Source: Deminuibacter sp966424055 (GTDB taxonomy: Bacteria > Bacteroidota > Bacteroidia > Chitinophagales > Chitinophagaceae). Taken from it: DNA of 64,000 nt. Shown piece after piece: positions 15,974 through 24,680 of the stretch. A model generated the notes under the pieces. The model saw nothing but the letters and a program-made list of their open reading frames with translations. It was not told the DNA's origin and did no database searches. The DNA lies in NCBI GenBank assembly GCA_966424055.1, contig CBJLMB010000001.1, positions 1 to 64,000 of the forward strand, in the 5' to 3' direction. Numbering within the stretch: the first letter of the stretch is position 1; every line of letters begins with the position of its first letter. The translations under genes and the position numbers were made by a program.

Positions 15974-17343
15974 GTAAAATCAAAACGGCTTTTTTCTGCA
16001 GCAATTGTGGTTATGAAAGTACCAAGTGGCTGGGCCGCTGTCCATCATGCAACCAATGGAACAGTTTTGTGGAAGAAGTGCTGGACAAAGGAAATGCCAA
16101 GCAGGAAAATGAATGGAGTGGTTATCATGGTGAAAAGAAAAACAGTAAAACCGTTTTACTGCATACCATCACCAGCTCGGAAGAAGAGCGGCTGGTAACC
16201 GCCGATGCAGAGCTGAACCGTGTGCTGGGTGGAGGCATCGTAGCTGGCAGTATTGTGCTGGTAGGTGGTGAGCCTGGTATTGGCAAAAGCACACTTTTTT
16301 TGCAGAACGCATTGTTGCTGAAAAATACCGTGACCCTGTATGTAAGCGGGGAAGAAAGTGAACAGCAGGTAAAGATGCGCGCCGACAGGCTGAAAGTGGT
16401 TAACGACCGGTTTTACCTGCTTACCGAAACAGTAACACATGCTATCTTCCAGGAAATCAAAAAACTGAAGCCCCAGCTGGTGATCGTCGATTCTATTCAA
16501 ACCCTGCAATCGACATTTATTGAATCTTCTCCGGGCAGTGTATCGCAGATACGTGAATGCGCAGCAGAGTTCCAGCGCTTTGCGAAGGAGACCAATACAC
16601 CTGTGTTCCTGATCGGGCATATCACCAAAGATGGCAGTATTGCCGGGCCCAAGATTCTTGAACATATGGTTGATACGGTGCTGCAGTTTGAAGGCGACCG
16701 TCATTATGCATACAGGATACTGCGCACACTGAAGAACCGTTTTGGCAGTTCCTCTGAGCTGGGCATCTATGAAATGACGGGTGGTGGTATGCGGGCGGTA
16801 TCCAATCCATCTGAAGTACTTATCACCCAAAGGGAAGAGCAACTGAGCGGTACTGCTATTGCCGCCAGTATGGAAGGCCTGCGTCCGCTGCTGATTGAAG
16901 TGCAGGCACTGGTAACCCAAAGCGTGTACGGCACACCGCAGCGTACCGTGAGCGGTTATGATTTGCGAAGGTTGCAGCTGCTGCTGGCAGTGCTGGAGAA
17001 AAGAGGCGGTTTCCAGTTCGGGTTAAAAGATGTATTTCTCAATATTGCCGGCGGCTTAAAAGTAGAAGATCCATCTATCGACCTTGCGGTGATCTGCGCC
17101 CTGCTTTCTTCTTATGAAGATATACCTGTGCCTCAGCATATCTGTTTTGCAGGTGAAGTAGGGTTGAATGGTGAAATAAGAGCGGTGAACCGTATTGAAC
17201 AACGTATTGCAGAGGCAGAAAAACTGGGTTTTGAAAAGATCATCGTATCCAGCTACAACAAAAAAGGGTTTGATAAAAGCAACTATAAAATTGAAGTGAT
17301 CGCACTTAGCAGGGTAGATGAAGTATACCGGTTTTTATTTTAG
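15970..17343 (+). CDS. radA: DNA repair protein RadA
   Basis: A 457-residue RecA-like ATPase that drives branch migration during recombinational repair. The N-terminal C4 zinc finger is CSNCGYESTKWLGRCPSC (residues 10-27). Walker A GGEPGIGKST is near residue 99, followed by VIVDSIQTLQS (Walker B) and the RadA-specific KNRFG at 255. The C-terminal Lon-protease-like domain (GGLKVEDPSIDLAVICALLSS) follows. Length is standard. The start overlaps the preceding small frame by 4 nt; the comF gene follows 79 bp later. Confidence 0.97.
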   Translation: MSKIKTAFFCSNCGYESTKWLGRCPSCNQWNSFVEEVLDKGNAKQENEWSGYHGEKKNSKTVLLHTITSSEEERLVTADAELNRVLGGGIVAGSIVLVGGEPGIGKSTLFLQNALLLKNTVTLYVSGEESEQQVKMRADRLKVVNDRFYLLTETVTHAIFQEIKKLKPQLVIVDSIQTLQSTFIESSPGSVSQIRECAAEFQRFAKETNTPVFLIGHITKDGSIAGPKILEHMVDTVLQFEGDRHYAYRILRTLKNRFGSSSELGIYEMTGGGMRAVSNPSEVLITQREEQLSGTAIAASMEGLRPLLIEVQALVTQSVYGTPQRTVSGYDLRRLQLLLAVLEKRGGFQFGLKDVFLNIAGGLKVEDPSIDLAVICALLSSYEDIPVPQHICFAGEVGLNGEIRAVNRIEQRIAEAEKLGFEKIIVSSYNKKGFDKSNYKIEVIALSRVDEVYRFLF

Positions 17344-17422
17344 TACGCCTTTGCCATAATGCCTTTGTTTGTAAATGTTGTTTGCAGATGCAGTATTTGT
17401 TTTTGTTGCGTAACTTTAAAAC

Positions 17423-18130
17423 ATGATCAACACCACCATCCGGCAATACCTGCACGATTTTGTGCACCTTTTTTTTCCGCATCATTGTGCCGGTTGCGGA
17501 ACGGATGAACTGGCCGATGATCAATGGCTTTGTGCCCGCTGCCTGTGTAATTTACCGGAAACCGGTTTTTTGCAGGCGCCTGGCAATCCTGTTGAACAAG
17601 TGTTTTATGGCAGGCTGCCTGTGGCCGCAGCCGGTAGTGCTTTTTATTTTACCAAGAACGCTGTATTACAGCGCCTGCTTTTTGCAATTAAATATCATGC
17701 TGCCAGGCAGGCAGGAATATACCTGGGCAGGCTGCTGGGAAGGCAGATCGCCTGTTCTGGCCGGTTTACTGATATCGACCTGCTTGTTCCGCTTCCGCTC
17801 AACCATAAAAAACAGCAGCAGCGTGGTTATAACCAGGCCGGGCTGCTGGCACTTGGCATCGCATCTGTATGCTCACTGCCTGTGGCTGATGAAGCTGTAC
17901 GACGCCGTGTTTTTACCGACACGCAAACACATCAGGACCGTATCAGCCGCTGGCAGAATATGGAAGGGGCATTTGAAATTGCCGATGCCGGCATGCTGGC
18001 CGGTAAACATGTACTGCTGGTGGATGATGTGATAACCACCGGTGCCACACTGGAAGCCTGTGGGCATAGCCTGCTGCAGGTACCGGGATTAACACTGAGC
18101 ATTGTAACAGCGGCATATACAATAAAATAA
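17423..18130 (+). CDS. ComF-family phosphoribosyltransferase-like protein
   Basis: A 235-residue ComF/GntX-type protein. The N-terminal double zinc-knuckle has CAGC (22-25) and CARC (37-40), and the C-terminal phosphoribosyltransferase signature is VLLVDDVITTGAT (about 197-209). Family members are linked to natural DNA uptake and may couple nucleotide status to DNA processing; no reaction has been assigned with confidence. It follows radA on the same strand, and ATG 17423 is the first in frame. Another DNA-metabolism gene (holB) lies nearby. Confidence 0.92.
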   Translation: MINTTIRQYLHDFVHLFFPHHCAGCGTDELADDQWLCARCLCNLPETGFLQAPGNPVEQVFYGRLPVAAAGSAFYFTKNAVLQRLLFAIKYHAARQAGIYLGRLLGRQIACSGRFTDIDLLVPLPLNHKKQQQRGYNQAGLLALGIASVCSLPVADEAVRRRVFTDTQTHQDRISRWQNMEGAFEIADAGMLAGKHVLLVDDVITTGATLEACGHSLLQVPGLTLSIVTAAYTIK

Positions 18131-18131
18131 C

Positions 18132-18193
18132 TGACCGGGCCAGCTGCATCCATTCACCGGGAAAAAAGGCGGGCCTGCCGCTATAACCGGTCA
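18132..18193. repeat. Inverted repeat after comF
   Basis: TGACCGG (18132-18138) and CCGGTCA (18187-18193) frame a 62-bp segment with internal GGGCC/GGCC pairing potential. It begins one base after the comF stop codon. It may fold as a long imperfect terminator hairpin. Confidence 0.35.
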
Positions 18194-18271
18194 TATTTAA
18201 TATGCCAGCCAACCATCACATACAGTTTTTCGTTTTATCTTTTATAGTCAACTTTGTAAAAACATTCTTGT

Positions 18272-18850
18272 ATGAAATACCTTCTGGCCTGCGCTGCCTT
18301 TTTAATCGGTAGTATCACGGCAAACAGCAAACCTTATTATATGCACACAACGGGTGATGACAGCCTTTCATTTGCGCCTAAATCGATCTATGATTTTAAG
18401 ATCAAATCGCTGGATGGCGGGGAAATAGATTTTTCAAAATTCAGGGGAAAGAAGATCCTGATCGTGAATACGGCATCCAAATGTGGGTACACCCCGCAGT
18501 ACAAGGGACTGGAAGCTTTATACAAAGCACATAAAGACAACCTGGTCATCGTGGGATTCCCTTCTGATAATTTTGGCGGACAGGAATACAAGGACGATGG
18601 CGATATTAAAAGCTTTTGTGAAAAGAATTTTGGCGTAACCTTCCCGCTTACCACACGGGTGGATGTAAAAGGCGATAATACCACACCGGTATTTCAATAC
18701 CTCTGCCATAAATCAGAGAACGGTGTACTGGATGCGTCCATCAGCTGGAACTTCAACAAGTTTGTCATTGATGAAAAAGGCAACCTGCTGGCCCATTTCG
18801 ACAGTAAAGTAACACCGGAAAGTCCTGAGTTGCTGAAATACCTGAATTGA
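18272..18850 (+). CDS. Glutathione peroxidase family protein (Cys type)
   Basis: A 192-residue thiol peroxidase that reduces hydroperoxides. A signal-like N-terminus (MKYLLACAAFLIGSITANS) suggests export to the periplasm. The thioredoxin fold has the active site NTASKCGYT with a cysteine (residue 71, codon TGT) rather than selenocysteine. GFPSDNFGGQE supplies the Gln region and ISWNFNKFVID the Trp region of the catalytic triad. Bacterial Cys homologues usually take electrons from thioredoxin-like proteins. A weak promoter (TTTT, N18, CAACTTTG) lies at 18227-18256. Confidence 0.93.
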   Translation: MKYLLACAAFLIGSITANSKPYYMHTTGDDSLSFAPKSIYDFKIKSLDGGEIDFSKFRGKKILIVNTASKCGYTPQYKGLEALYKAHKDNLVIVGFPSDNFGGQEYKDDGDIKSFCEKNFGVTFPLTTRVDVKGDNTTPVFQYLCHKSENGVLDASISWNFNKFVIDEKGNLLAHFDSKVTPESPELLKYLN

Positions 18851-18855
18851 TCGGT

Positions 18856-18966
18856 CGGCAATTCTCAGTTTGCAGTCGGCAGGCCGGATATGGGTTTGTG
18901 TTGGATTGCAACCCCTTCAGTCTGCAGACTGCCAACCGCTGACTGCAGACTGCACACTGCCGACTG
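18856..18966. repeat. Word-like repeat of GCAGACTGC motifs between gpx and holB
   Basis: The gap contains repeated words GCAGTC, TCTGCAGACTGC, GACTGCAGACTGC and CACTGCCGACTG. The left part (TTTGCAGTCGGC) is roughly the reverse complement of words in the right part. It is open in the holB frame, which explains why a longer holB start is possible on paper, but the translation looks repetitive and unlike the protein family. Confidence 0.6.
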
Positions 18967-18986
18967 GAAATTCCTATCTTCGTTGT

Positions 18987-20195
18987 ATGCAGTTTGAACA
19001 GGTTATTGGTCAGTGCGAGGTAAAACAGCACCTGGCTGAAATGGTGCAGCACAACCGGCTGAGCCATGCTTTATTGTTCCTGGGGAAAGAAGGCTGTGGT
19101 GCTTTGCCATTGGCCATTGCATTTGCACAATATGTAACCTGCGAAAAAATACAGGGCAGAAATAAACCGGCTGCCGGTACATCCCTGTTTGGTGGTGATG
19201 CACCTGAACCGGCTCCGGCAACCATGCCGCAGGATGCCTGTGGTGTTTGTGCCGCCTGTGTAAAGGCCCAGCAACTGATCCATCCCGATATTCATTTTTC
19301 TTATCCTGTTATTCCCAAAAAAAGTGGTGATAAACCGGTAAGCACCGATTATATCAGCGACTGGCGCGAGTTTATTAAACAGGCGCCATATGGCAATGCA
19401 TTCGACTGGCTGCAGCTGATCGGTGCGGAGAACAAACAGGGAAACATTACTGCGGAAGAATGCAATGATATTATACGCAAGCTGAGCCTGAAAAGCTTTG
19501 AAAGTGAATATAAGATACTGTTGTTGTGGATGCCCGAATACCTGGGCAAGGAAGGCAACAAACTACTTAAGCTGATTGAAGAGCCACCACCCAATACCTT
19601 ATTTATACTGGTGGCAGAAAGCGAGGAGCAGATATTACCCACCATACTCAGCCGCTGCCAGCTGGTAAAAATTCCGCTGCTGGAAAACAATGATATTGCA
19701 GATGCCCTGGTAAAAAGAGCACAGGCATCGCCGGAGGCAGCACGCCAGGTCGCCGGTATTGCGGAAGGCAATTACCGGGAAGCCCAGCAACTGATCCAGC
19801 ATGCCGAGGAAGACTGGCAATCGCTGCTGCGCGAATGGCTGAATGCCACTTTGAAAGGCGGCCCCGTGGCCCAGGTGAAATGGATCGATGAAATAAGCAA
19901 GATGGGCCGGGAAAAGCAGAAGCAGTTCCTGCGCTATTTTAACCATTTACTGGAGCAAAGCATCCGTATCAGGATAATGGGCCCTGATAAAGCCCTGCTA
20001 CCAGAGCAGGAAAAAGATTTTGCCCAGCGCCTGAACAAGATTGCCGCCGTAAGCCAGCAACAGGTACTGATTGAAGAACTGGATAAAGCAGCCTATTATA
20101 TTGAGCGGAATGCCAATGCCAAGATGCTGTTCCATGCGCTTACCATTAAACTTTACCATATTATTCAGGATAAAGCCCTAATTTTGGCCGAATAG
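18987..20195 (+). CDS. holB: DNA polymerase III subunit delta'
   Basis: A 402-residue clamp-loader subunit that helps load the sliding clamp onto DNA. The start at 18987 (MQFEQVIGQCEVKQHL) matches the family; the frame extends 39 codons upstream only through repeat DNA. The P-loop position reads LGKEGCGALPLA, a degenerate Walker A without GKT/S, as in inactive delta' subunits. A zinc module with CGVCAAC follows, then LLKLIEEPPPNTLFILV and ILSRCQ, the SRC motif of clamp loaders. ricT follows on the same strand after 286 bp. Confidence 0.93.
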   Translation: MQFEQVIGQCEVKQHLAEMVQHNRLSHALLFLGKEGCGALPLAIAFAQYVTCEKIQGRNKPAAGTSLFGGDAPEPAPATMPQDACGVCAACVKAQQLIHPDIHFSYPVIPKKSGDKPVSTDYISDWREFIKQAPYGNAFDWLQLIGAENKQGNITAEECNDIIRKLSLKSFESEYKILLLWMPEYLGKEGNKLLKLIEEPPPNTLFILVAESEEQILPTILSRCQLVKIPLLENNDIADALVKRAQASPEAARQVAGIAEGNYREAQQLIQHAEEDWQSLLREWLNATLKGGPVAQVKWIDEISKMGREKQKQFLRYFNHLLEQSIRIRIMGPDKALLPEQEKDFAQRLNKIAAVSQQQVLIEELDKAAYYIERNANAKMLFHALTIKLYHIIQDKALILAE

Positions 20196-20481
20196 GTGTG
20201 TTCTGCCTGTGCAGGAACACCTTACCGGAAGAGATGAAGTGAGCAGGGTATTGTGCAGGAAAACTGTTTCTGGCGCTGCTTTTGCTTGTATGGCAAACAG
20301 TCATAAGTATCGCATATTCAATATATACAGGTTGAAATCACTTTTAAATTCAGCAGGCAATCATGTATTGTATTATTACTGTACTGCCTGGAAGATACAG
20401 TTAGCCCCCTGACCACAAATAGCCGCCTCAGCCATCATTTCCGGATTCATTAATTGTACCATATAAATACAAATAGCAGAT
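20196..20481. other. Gap between holB and ricT with a hairpin
   Basis: A bulged hairpin pairs AGGTGT-TTC (from 20194) with GAACACCT (20215-20222) right at the holB stop, with no U-run. The remaining DNA has a 67-codon frame (20209-20412) with no recognisable features, which I treat as chance. The ricT promoter is probably in the AT-rich end. Confidence 0.35.
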
Positions 20482-21810
20482 ATGGGATGTGGATCATGTG
20501 GAACAGGCAAACCGAATGGTTGTAAAAGCAATGGCGGATGCAGCACGGGATCGTGCAACAGGATGAATGTGCATGACTGGCTGGTGAACCTTCCCCTGAG
20601 CGATGTGGATGGGGCCTGTAAAATAATAGAAGTTAGTTTTAATAAAGGCAGCCGGAAAGAGTTTTACCGCAATGCCACGCTTCAGTATTTTGAAAAAGGA
20701 GAATATGTGACCCTGGAAGGCGTGAGCGGTTTTGATGTGGGTGAGGTCAGTCTTACAGGTGAAATGGTACGGCTACAGCTAAAGAAAAAAGGTGTTGATG
20801 AGCTGAACCCTGAAATGAAAAGGGTGCTTCGCCCGAGTTCGGAAAAAGACATTGAGTTATTCCGCAATAATAAGGCCCGCGAACAGGATGTACTCATGCG
20901 CAGCCGGGCCATTGCCAGGCAGCTGAACCTGCAGATGAAACTGAGCGAGGTGGAAATTCAGGCCGACGGCAAAAAAGCCACTTTCTTTTATACCGCAGAC
21001 GACCGCGTGGATTTCAGGGAACTGATTAAAATATATGCCGGCGAGTTTAAGGTAAAAGTTGAAATGCGCCAGATCGGTATCAGGCAGGAAGCTGCCAAAG
21101 TGGGCGGTATCGGCAGCTGTGGAAGAGAACTGTGCTGCAGTACCTGGCTGAGCGATTTTAAAAGCGTAACCACCACCGCCGCCCGCTATCAGAACCTCAG
21201 CATCAACCAAACCAAATTAAGCGGGCAATGTGGCCGGCTGAAATGCTGTCTTAACTACGAGCTGGACACCTACCTGGATGCCCTGCAGCATTTTCCTGAT
21301 AACGCCGATACACTGGAAACCACTAAAGGTACAGCTACCCTGATCAAGAAAGATATTTTCAAAAACCTCATGTGGTATGTACTGCCCGAAAGTAATAAGC
21401 AATACCCGCTCACTATTTTCCGTGTAAAGGAAATTAAACGGCTTAACCAGCGTGGTGAAAGGGCAGATGAACTGCAGGCTGTTGAAATTATAAGTGCCAA
21501 ACCCAAAGAAGTGGAACCGCAGTTTGTGGATGTGGTAGGCCAGATAAGCCTGCGCAGCCTGGAAAGAAGCAGCAAGCGCAGAAAGGATAAAGAAAGGGAA
21601 CAGCGTACCAGCGACCGGAAAGGTGGCAATGAACAAAGAGACAATAACCGGAAGGATAATAATAGCAACAGCGGTAATAAAGAGCAGCAACGCCAGCAGC
21701 AACAGCAGCAGCCCCGCGGTCATCATCACCCGCATAAACCGAAACCCCAGCATAAACCACCGCAGAACAAGCCACCGCAGAAACCTAATAATAACGACGT
21801 ACGGAAATAA
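20482..21810 (+). CDS. ricT: PSP1/RicT (YaaT)-family protein
   Basis: A 442-residue protein. The N-terminus is Cys/Gly-rich (MGCGSCGTGKPNGC, five Cys in the first 25 residues). The central PSP1 domain carries GGIGSCGRELCCSTWL and GQCGRLKCCLNYEL, the conserved cysteine motifs. The C-terminal 80 residues are a charged, Gln/His/Pro/Asn-rich disordered tail (RQQQQQQPRGHHHPHKPKP). In Bacillus RicT works with other Ric proteins in an Fe-S complex that affects RNA maturation. It follows holB as in many Bacteroidota; gldH, often next, is not present here. Confidence 0.93.
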   Translation: MGCGSCGTGKPNGCKSNGGCSTGSCNRMNVHDWLVNLPLSDVDGACKIIEVSFNKGSRKEFYRNATLQYFEKGEYVTLEGVSGFDVGEVSLTGEMVRLQLKKKGVDELNPEMKRVLRPSSEKDIELFRNNKAREQDVLMRSRAIARQLNLQMKLSEVEIQADGKKATFFYTADDRVDFRELIKIYAGEFKVKVEMRQIGIRQEAAKVGGIGSCGRELCCSTWLSDFKSVTTTAARYQNLSINQTKLSGQCGRLKCCLNYELDTYLDALQHFPDNADTLETTKGTATLIKKDIFKNLMWYVLPESNKQYPLTIFRVKEIKRLNQRGERADELQAVEIISAKPKEVEPQFVDVVGQISLRSLERSSKRRKDKEREQRTSDRKGGNEQRDNNRKDNNSNSGNKEQQRQQQQQQPRGHHHPHKPKPQHKPPQNKPPQKPNNNDVRK

Positions 21811-21817
21811 TACCTGG

Positions 21818-21852
21818 AAAAAGAGGCACTTCAATTTAGAGTGCCTCTTTTT
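21818..21852. terminator. Bidirectional terminator between ricT and an FtsX permease
   Basis: A 13-bp perfect stem AAAAAGAGGCACT / AGTGCCTCTTTTT with a 9-nt loop starts 7 bp after the ricT stop. It abuts the stop codon of the convergent permease gene (21853). A- and T-runs on both sides let it act in both directions. Confidence 0.9.
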
Positions 21853-24237
21853 TTATTCAGATCGTAAACTTTTTACCGGGTTGGCTGTGGCGGCTTTGAT
21901 TGCCTGGAAGCTGATGGTGATAATCGTTGTTATAACAGCCACTGCTGCAGCGAGTATAAATATACCGGGACCAATACTGATACGGTAATCGTATTTCAGC
22001 AGCCATTTGTGCAGGAAATAGAATGCTGCCGGTGAAGCAATAATGCAACTGATAATTACCAGCAGTATAAAATCAGCAGAAAGCAACAGCCATAGTTGTG
22101 GTACCGAAGCACCCAGCACTTTACGGATACCCAGCTCTTTAACACGCTGCTCGGCCATATAAGCTGCCAGTCCGAACAGGCCAAGACAAGAAATGAAAAC
22201 AGCCAGTGCCGCGAATATGGCAGAGAGCTTACCTACCAGCGTTTCAAAATCGAATTTGGTTAGATAGCTGTCATCTGTGAACTTGTACAGGTAGGGATAA
22301 GAAGGGTTGTATTTGTTGAATATAGTTGTGAGCCTGGCTATGGCATCGTGTGTGCTTACAGTGGGTGACAGGCGGTATACAATACTGCTGCCTGAATTGG
22401 GGCGGTAAACAAAAAAGGTAGGTTCATCAGCGGCAAATGGGGATAACATCAGCGCATTTTTAACCACACCCACTACCCGTTGTTTGCCAAAAGCCCAGGT
22501 AATATCCTGCAGTAGTGCCTTTTTAAAACGCAGGCGTTGTACCGCGGCTTCATTTAAAATAACAGTGTTTGAATCTGCTGCAAAATTGCCGGTGAAATTG
22601 CTGCCCTCTTTCAGCTGAATGCCCAGGGTTTTAAAATAACTGATATCCGAAACAATAATGGTAGCCATGCCACCCAGTACTTCACCTGCGAATTTTCCCT
22701 GCCAGTCGTCTACATGATTGAACGAGGCAATATAAGTAGGCCCGGATGAAGCCATCGTAACATCGGTTACTGCACCGCTTTGCAGCATATCATTTTTCAG
22801 GGCGGTGTAATTGCGGTTAAGGTCATTACTGGCATCTGTCATTACCAGTTGCCGGCTATCATAACCAAGCGGCCTGTCTTTGACATACCGTATTTGCCGG
22901 TACACCGTTACCGCGCTGATGATAAGGGCTACTGAACAGCTGAATTGCAACACCACAAGCACCTTTCTGGGCAATGCCGCTGAACGGCCTGTTCTGACAG
23001 TGCCTTTCAGCACTTTTACGGGCCTGAAAGAGGAGAGGTAAAGGGCGGGTCTGCCACCGGCCAGCAGCCCGGTAAGCAGTACATAACCAACCATCAGGCA
23101 CCAGAAATACAAATCCTTATAGGGCACCGAAATAGTTGACTTTGTCAACATATTAAAGAATGGCATAACCAGCTGCACCAATAATAAGGCAAACAAAAAT
23201 GCAGTAAAAGTGATCAGCAGTGATTCGGTAAGAAATTGAAATACCAGGTGTTTACGCAATGAGCCGATCGCTTTTCGGATACCTACTTCTTTCGCTCTTT
23301 TTTCAGAGCGGGCGGTAGACAGGTTGATGAAATTGATACAGGCTATCAGCAGCACCAATATGCCGATAAGACCAAACATTTTTACATAATCGATCAATCC
23401 GCCGGTTGCAGTGCTGTTTTCAAAATCGGTATACAGGTGCCATTCCTTCATGGGCTGCATAAACACTTCCCCTTTTGAGGGCTTGTATATTTCACCGGCA
23501 TATTTCTGTAGCAAAGGGTTTAAATACGGTGCCACCTGTGCATAGGTAGCCTGCGGCTGAAGCGCCACAAATGTTTGAAATGAATTGTTACCCCAATCTG
23601 TAAGCCCGCTTTTTACCCAGTTGTTTGCCTGTATATAATAAGAAAAAGGTACCAGGTATTTAAACTGTAAAGTGGAATTGGCCGGAACATCTTTTAGAAC
23701 AGCTGTTACTGTTAAATTACCCTGGTTATCGATGCGCACTGTTTTATTCAGAGGGTCTTCATCACCAAACAAAGCCCTGGCGGCAGATGCGGTAAGTACA
23801 ATGGAATGCGGATCCTGCAGGGCCCGGGCTGCACTGCCTTTCAGCAGTGGATATTGAAACATGTTCAGAAAATCTGCACTTGCCATGGCACCGGACAGGT
23901 ACAATTTTTTTTCGCCGGCCACCAAACCATGTTGTCCTATCCAGTCAGTGTTCACTACATATTTTACGCCGGGCACATCTTTTTTAATAACCTCACCCAA
24001 TGGCAAGCAGGTGGAAGCCTGTGTGTGCGGTGTGCCATTGTCATCTAACTGGTACCTCACCTGGTAAACATATTCATGAGCCGGCAGAAAACGGTCATAA
24101 GAGAATTGGTAGTGTACCCACAAACCAATCAACAATGCGATGGCCATGCCTATAGATAAACCAAAAATATTCAGCAGGCTGAAAGCTTTATTCGTAGATA
24201 AATTTCTCCATGCAGTTTTAAAGTAGTTCCATAACAT
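21853..24237 (-). CDS. FtsX/MacB-type ABC transporter permease, two-module
   Basis: A 794-residue permease with the duplicated Bacteroidota layout. TM1 (AFSLLNIFGLSIGMAIALLIG) is followed by a large periplasmic MacB_PCD domain and an FtsX block of three TM (about 285-420). A second periplasmic domain and second FtsX block (about 670-794) end in AIKAATANPVKSLRSE. RAKEVGIRKAIGS and RVKELGIRKVLGAS are the conserved coupling segments that meet the ATPase. No ATPase gene adjoins it, so it must borrow one. Such permeases act in mechanotransmission or efflux; the substrate is unknown. Its upstream region holds a TTTTGATACA word. Confidence 0.93.
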   Translation of the reverse strand: MLWNYFKTAWRNLSTNKAFSLLNIFGLSIGMAIALLIGLWVHYQFSYDRFLPAHEYVYQVRYQLDDNGTPHTQASTCLPLGEVIKKDVPGVKYVVNTDWIGQHGLVAGEKKLYLSGAMASADFLNMFQYPLLKGSAARALQDPHSIVLTASAARALFGDEDPLNKTVRIDNQGNLTVTAVLKDVPANSTLQFKYLVPFSYYIQANNWVKSGLTDWGNNSFQTFVALQPQATYAQVAPYLNPLLQKYAGEIYKPSKGEVFMQPMKEWHLYTDFENSTATGGLIDYVKMFGLIGILVLLIACINFINLSTARSEKRAKEVGIRKAIGSLRKHLVFQFLTESLLITFTAFLFALLLVQLVMPFFNMLTKSTISVPYKDLYFWCLMVGYVLLTGLLAGGRPALYLSSFRPVKVLKGTVRTGRSAALPRKVLVVLQFSCSVALIISAVTVYRQIRYVKDRPLGYDSRQLVMTDASNDLNRNYTALKNDMLQSGAVTDVTMASSGPTYIASFNHVDDWQGKFAGEVLGGMATIIVSDISYFKTLGIQLKEGSNFTGNFAADSNTVILNEAAVQRLRFKKALLQDITWAFGKQRVVGVVKNALMLSPFAADEPTFFVYRPNSGSSIVYRLSPTVSTHDAIARLTTIFNKYNPSYPYLYKFTDDSYLTKFDFETLVGKLSAIFAALAVFISCLGLFGLAAYMAEQRVKELGIRKVLGASVPQLWLLLSADFILLVIISCIIASPAAFYFLHKWLLKYDYRISIGPGIFILAAAVAVITTIITISFQAIKAATANPVKSLRSE

Positions 24238-24680
24238 AGAAATCAGGATTGATGATTTTTATACACGAAAAATGCCATTAAAATAAGCGGCTGATTTTTA
24301 GTTTATTATAATTGGTATACATAAAAAAGCTGTTCATTTTTGATACATCTGCTGTTCGCTTCTGTGGAACTGTAGCCCGTGTAAGAAGATAAGCATAAAA
24401 TAAGGCGAATAAAATATAAAAGCAACAATAAGTTGATCTATCACATTGTTGTGCTGCTGCTTTGATTTACATGTACCGCATACTGGATTTTATTTACAAG
24501 CCGGATCTTTTGCAAATGCTTAACAGCATTATTGATTGCAGGAAAAAATTTTCTTTGATACTAATTATTGGTGCTGAATTGATTAAGCCAGGTGTGGAAT
24601 ATTTTGATTACTATTTTCCCCAATTATTTTAGCATGAATGGCATGGTCTTGGTCTAACCCTAAAAATAAACTTCAACACT
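24238..24680. promoter_or_regulatory. Divergent intergenic region: FtsX permease / outer-membrane barrel
   Basis: No gene was seen in 443 bp. TTTTGATACA (24338-24347) lies 101-110 bp upstream of the permease start and matches the repeat near the LytTR gene at 56358-56390. A promoter for the barrel gene is given separately at 24603-24632. The rest is AT-rich without clear structure. Confidence 0.5.
24603..24632 (+). promoter_or_regulatory. Candidate promoter of the outer-membrane barrel gene
   Basis: TTTG (24603-24606), an 18-nt spacer and TATTTTAG (24625-24632). Boxes and spacing are identical to those of the HU promoter at 5903-5932. It lies 48 nt upstream of the start codon. Confidence 0.5.

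Noticed and set aside
16156..16920. 254-codon minus-strand frame over radA
   Set aside because: Opposite the RadA ATPase domain; no recognisable features.
18478..18490. Selenocysteine in the glutathione peroxidase
   Set aside because: The active-site codon is TGT (Cys), not TGA; no recoding is needed.
18870..18986. Upstream extension of holB by 39 residues
   Set aside because: The extension is translated repeat DNA (GCAGACTGC words); the delta' family starts at MQFEQVIGQ.
20209..20412. Possible 67-residue protein between holB and ricT
   Set aside because: No hydrophobic, charged or repeat pattern of a real protein, no conserved start context, and overlap with a hairpin at its start.
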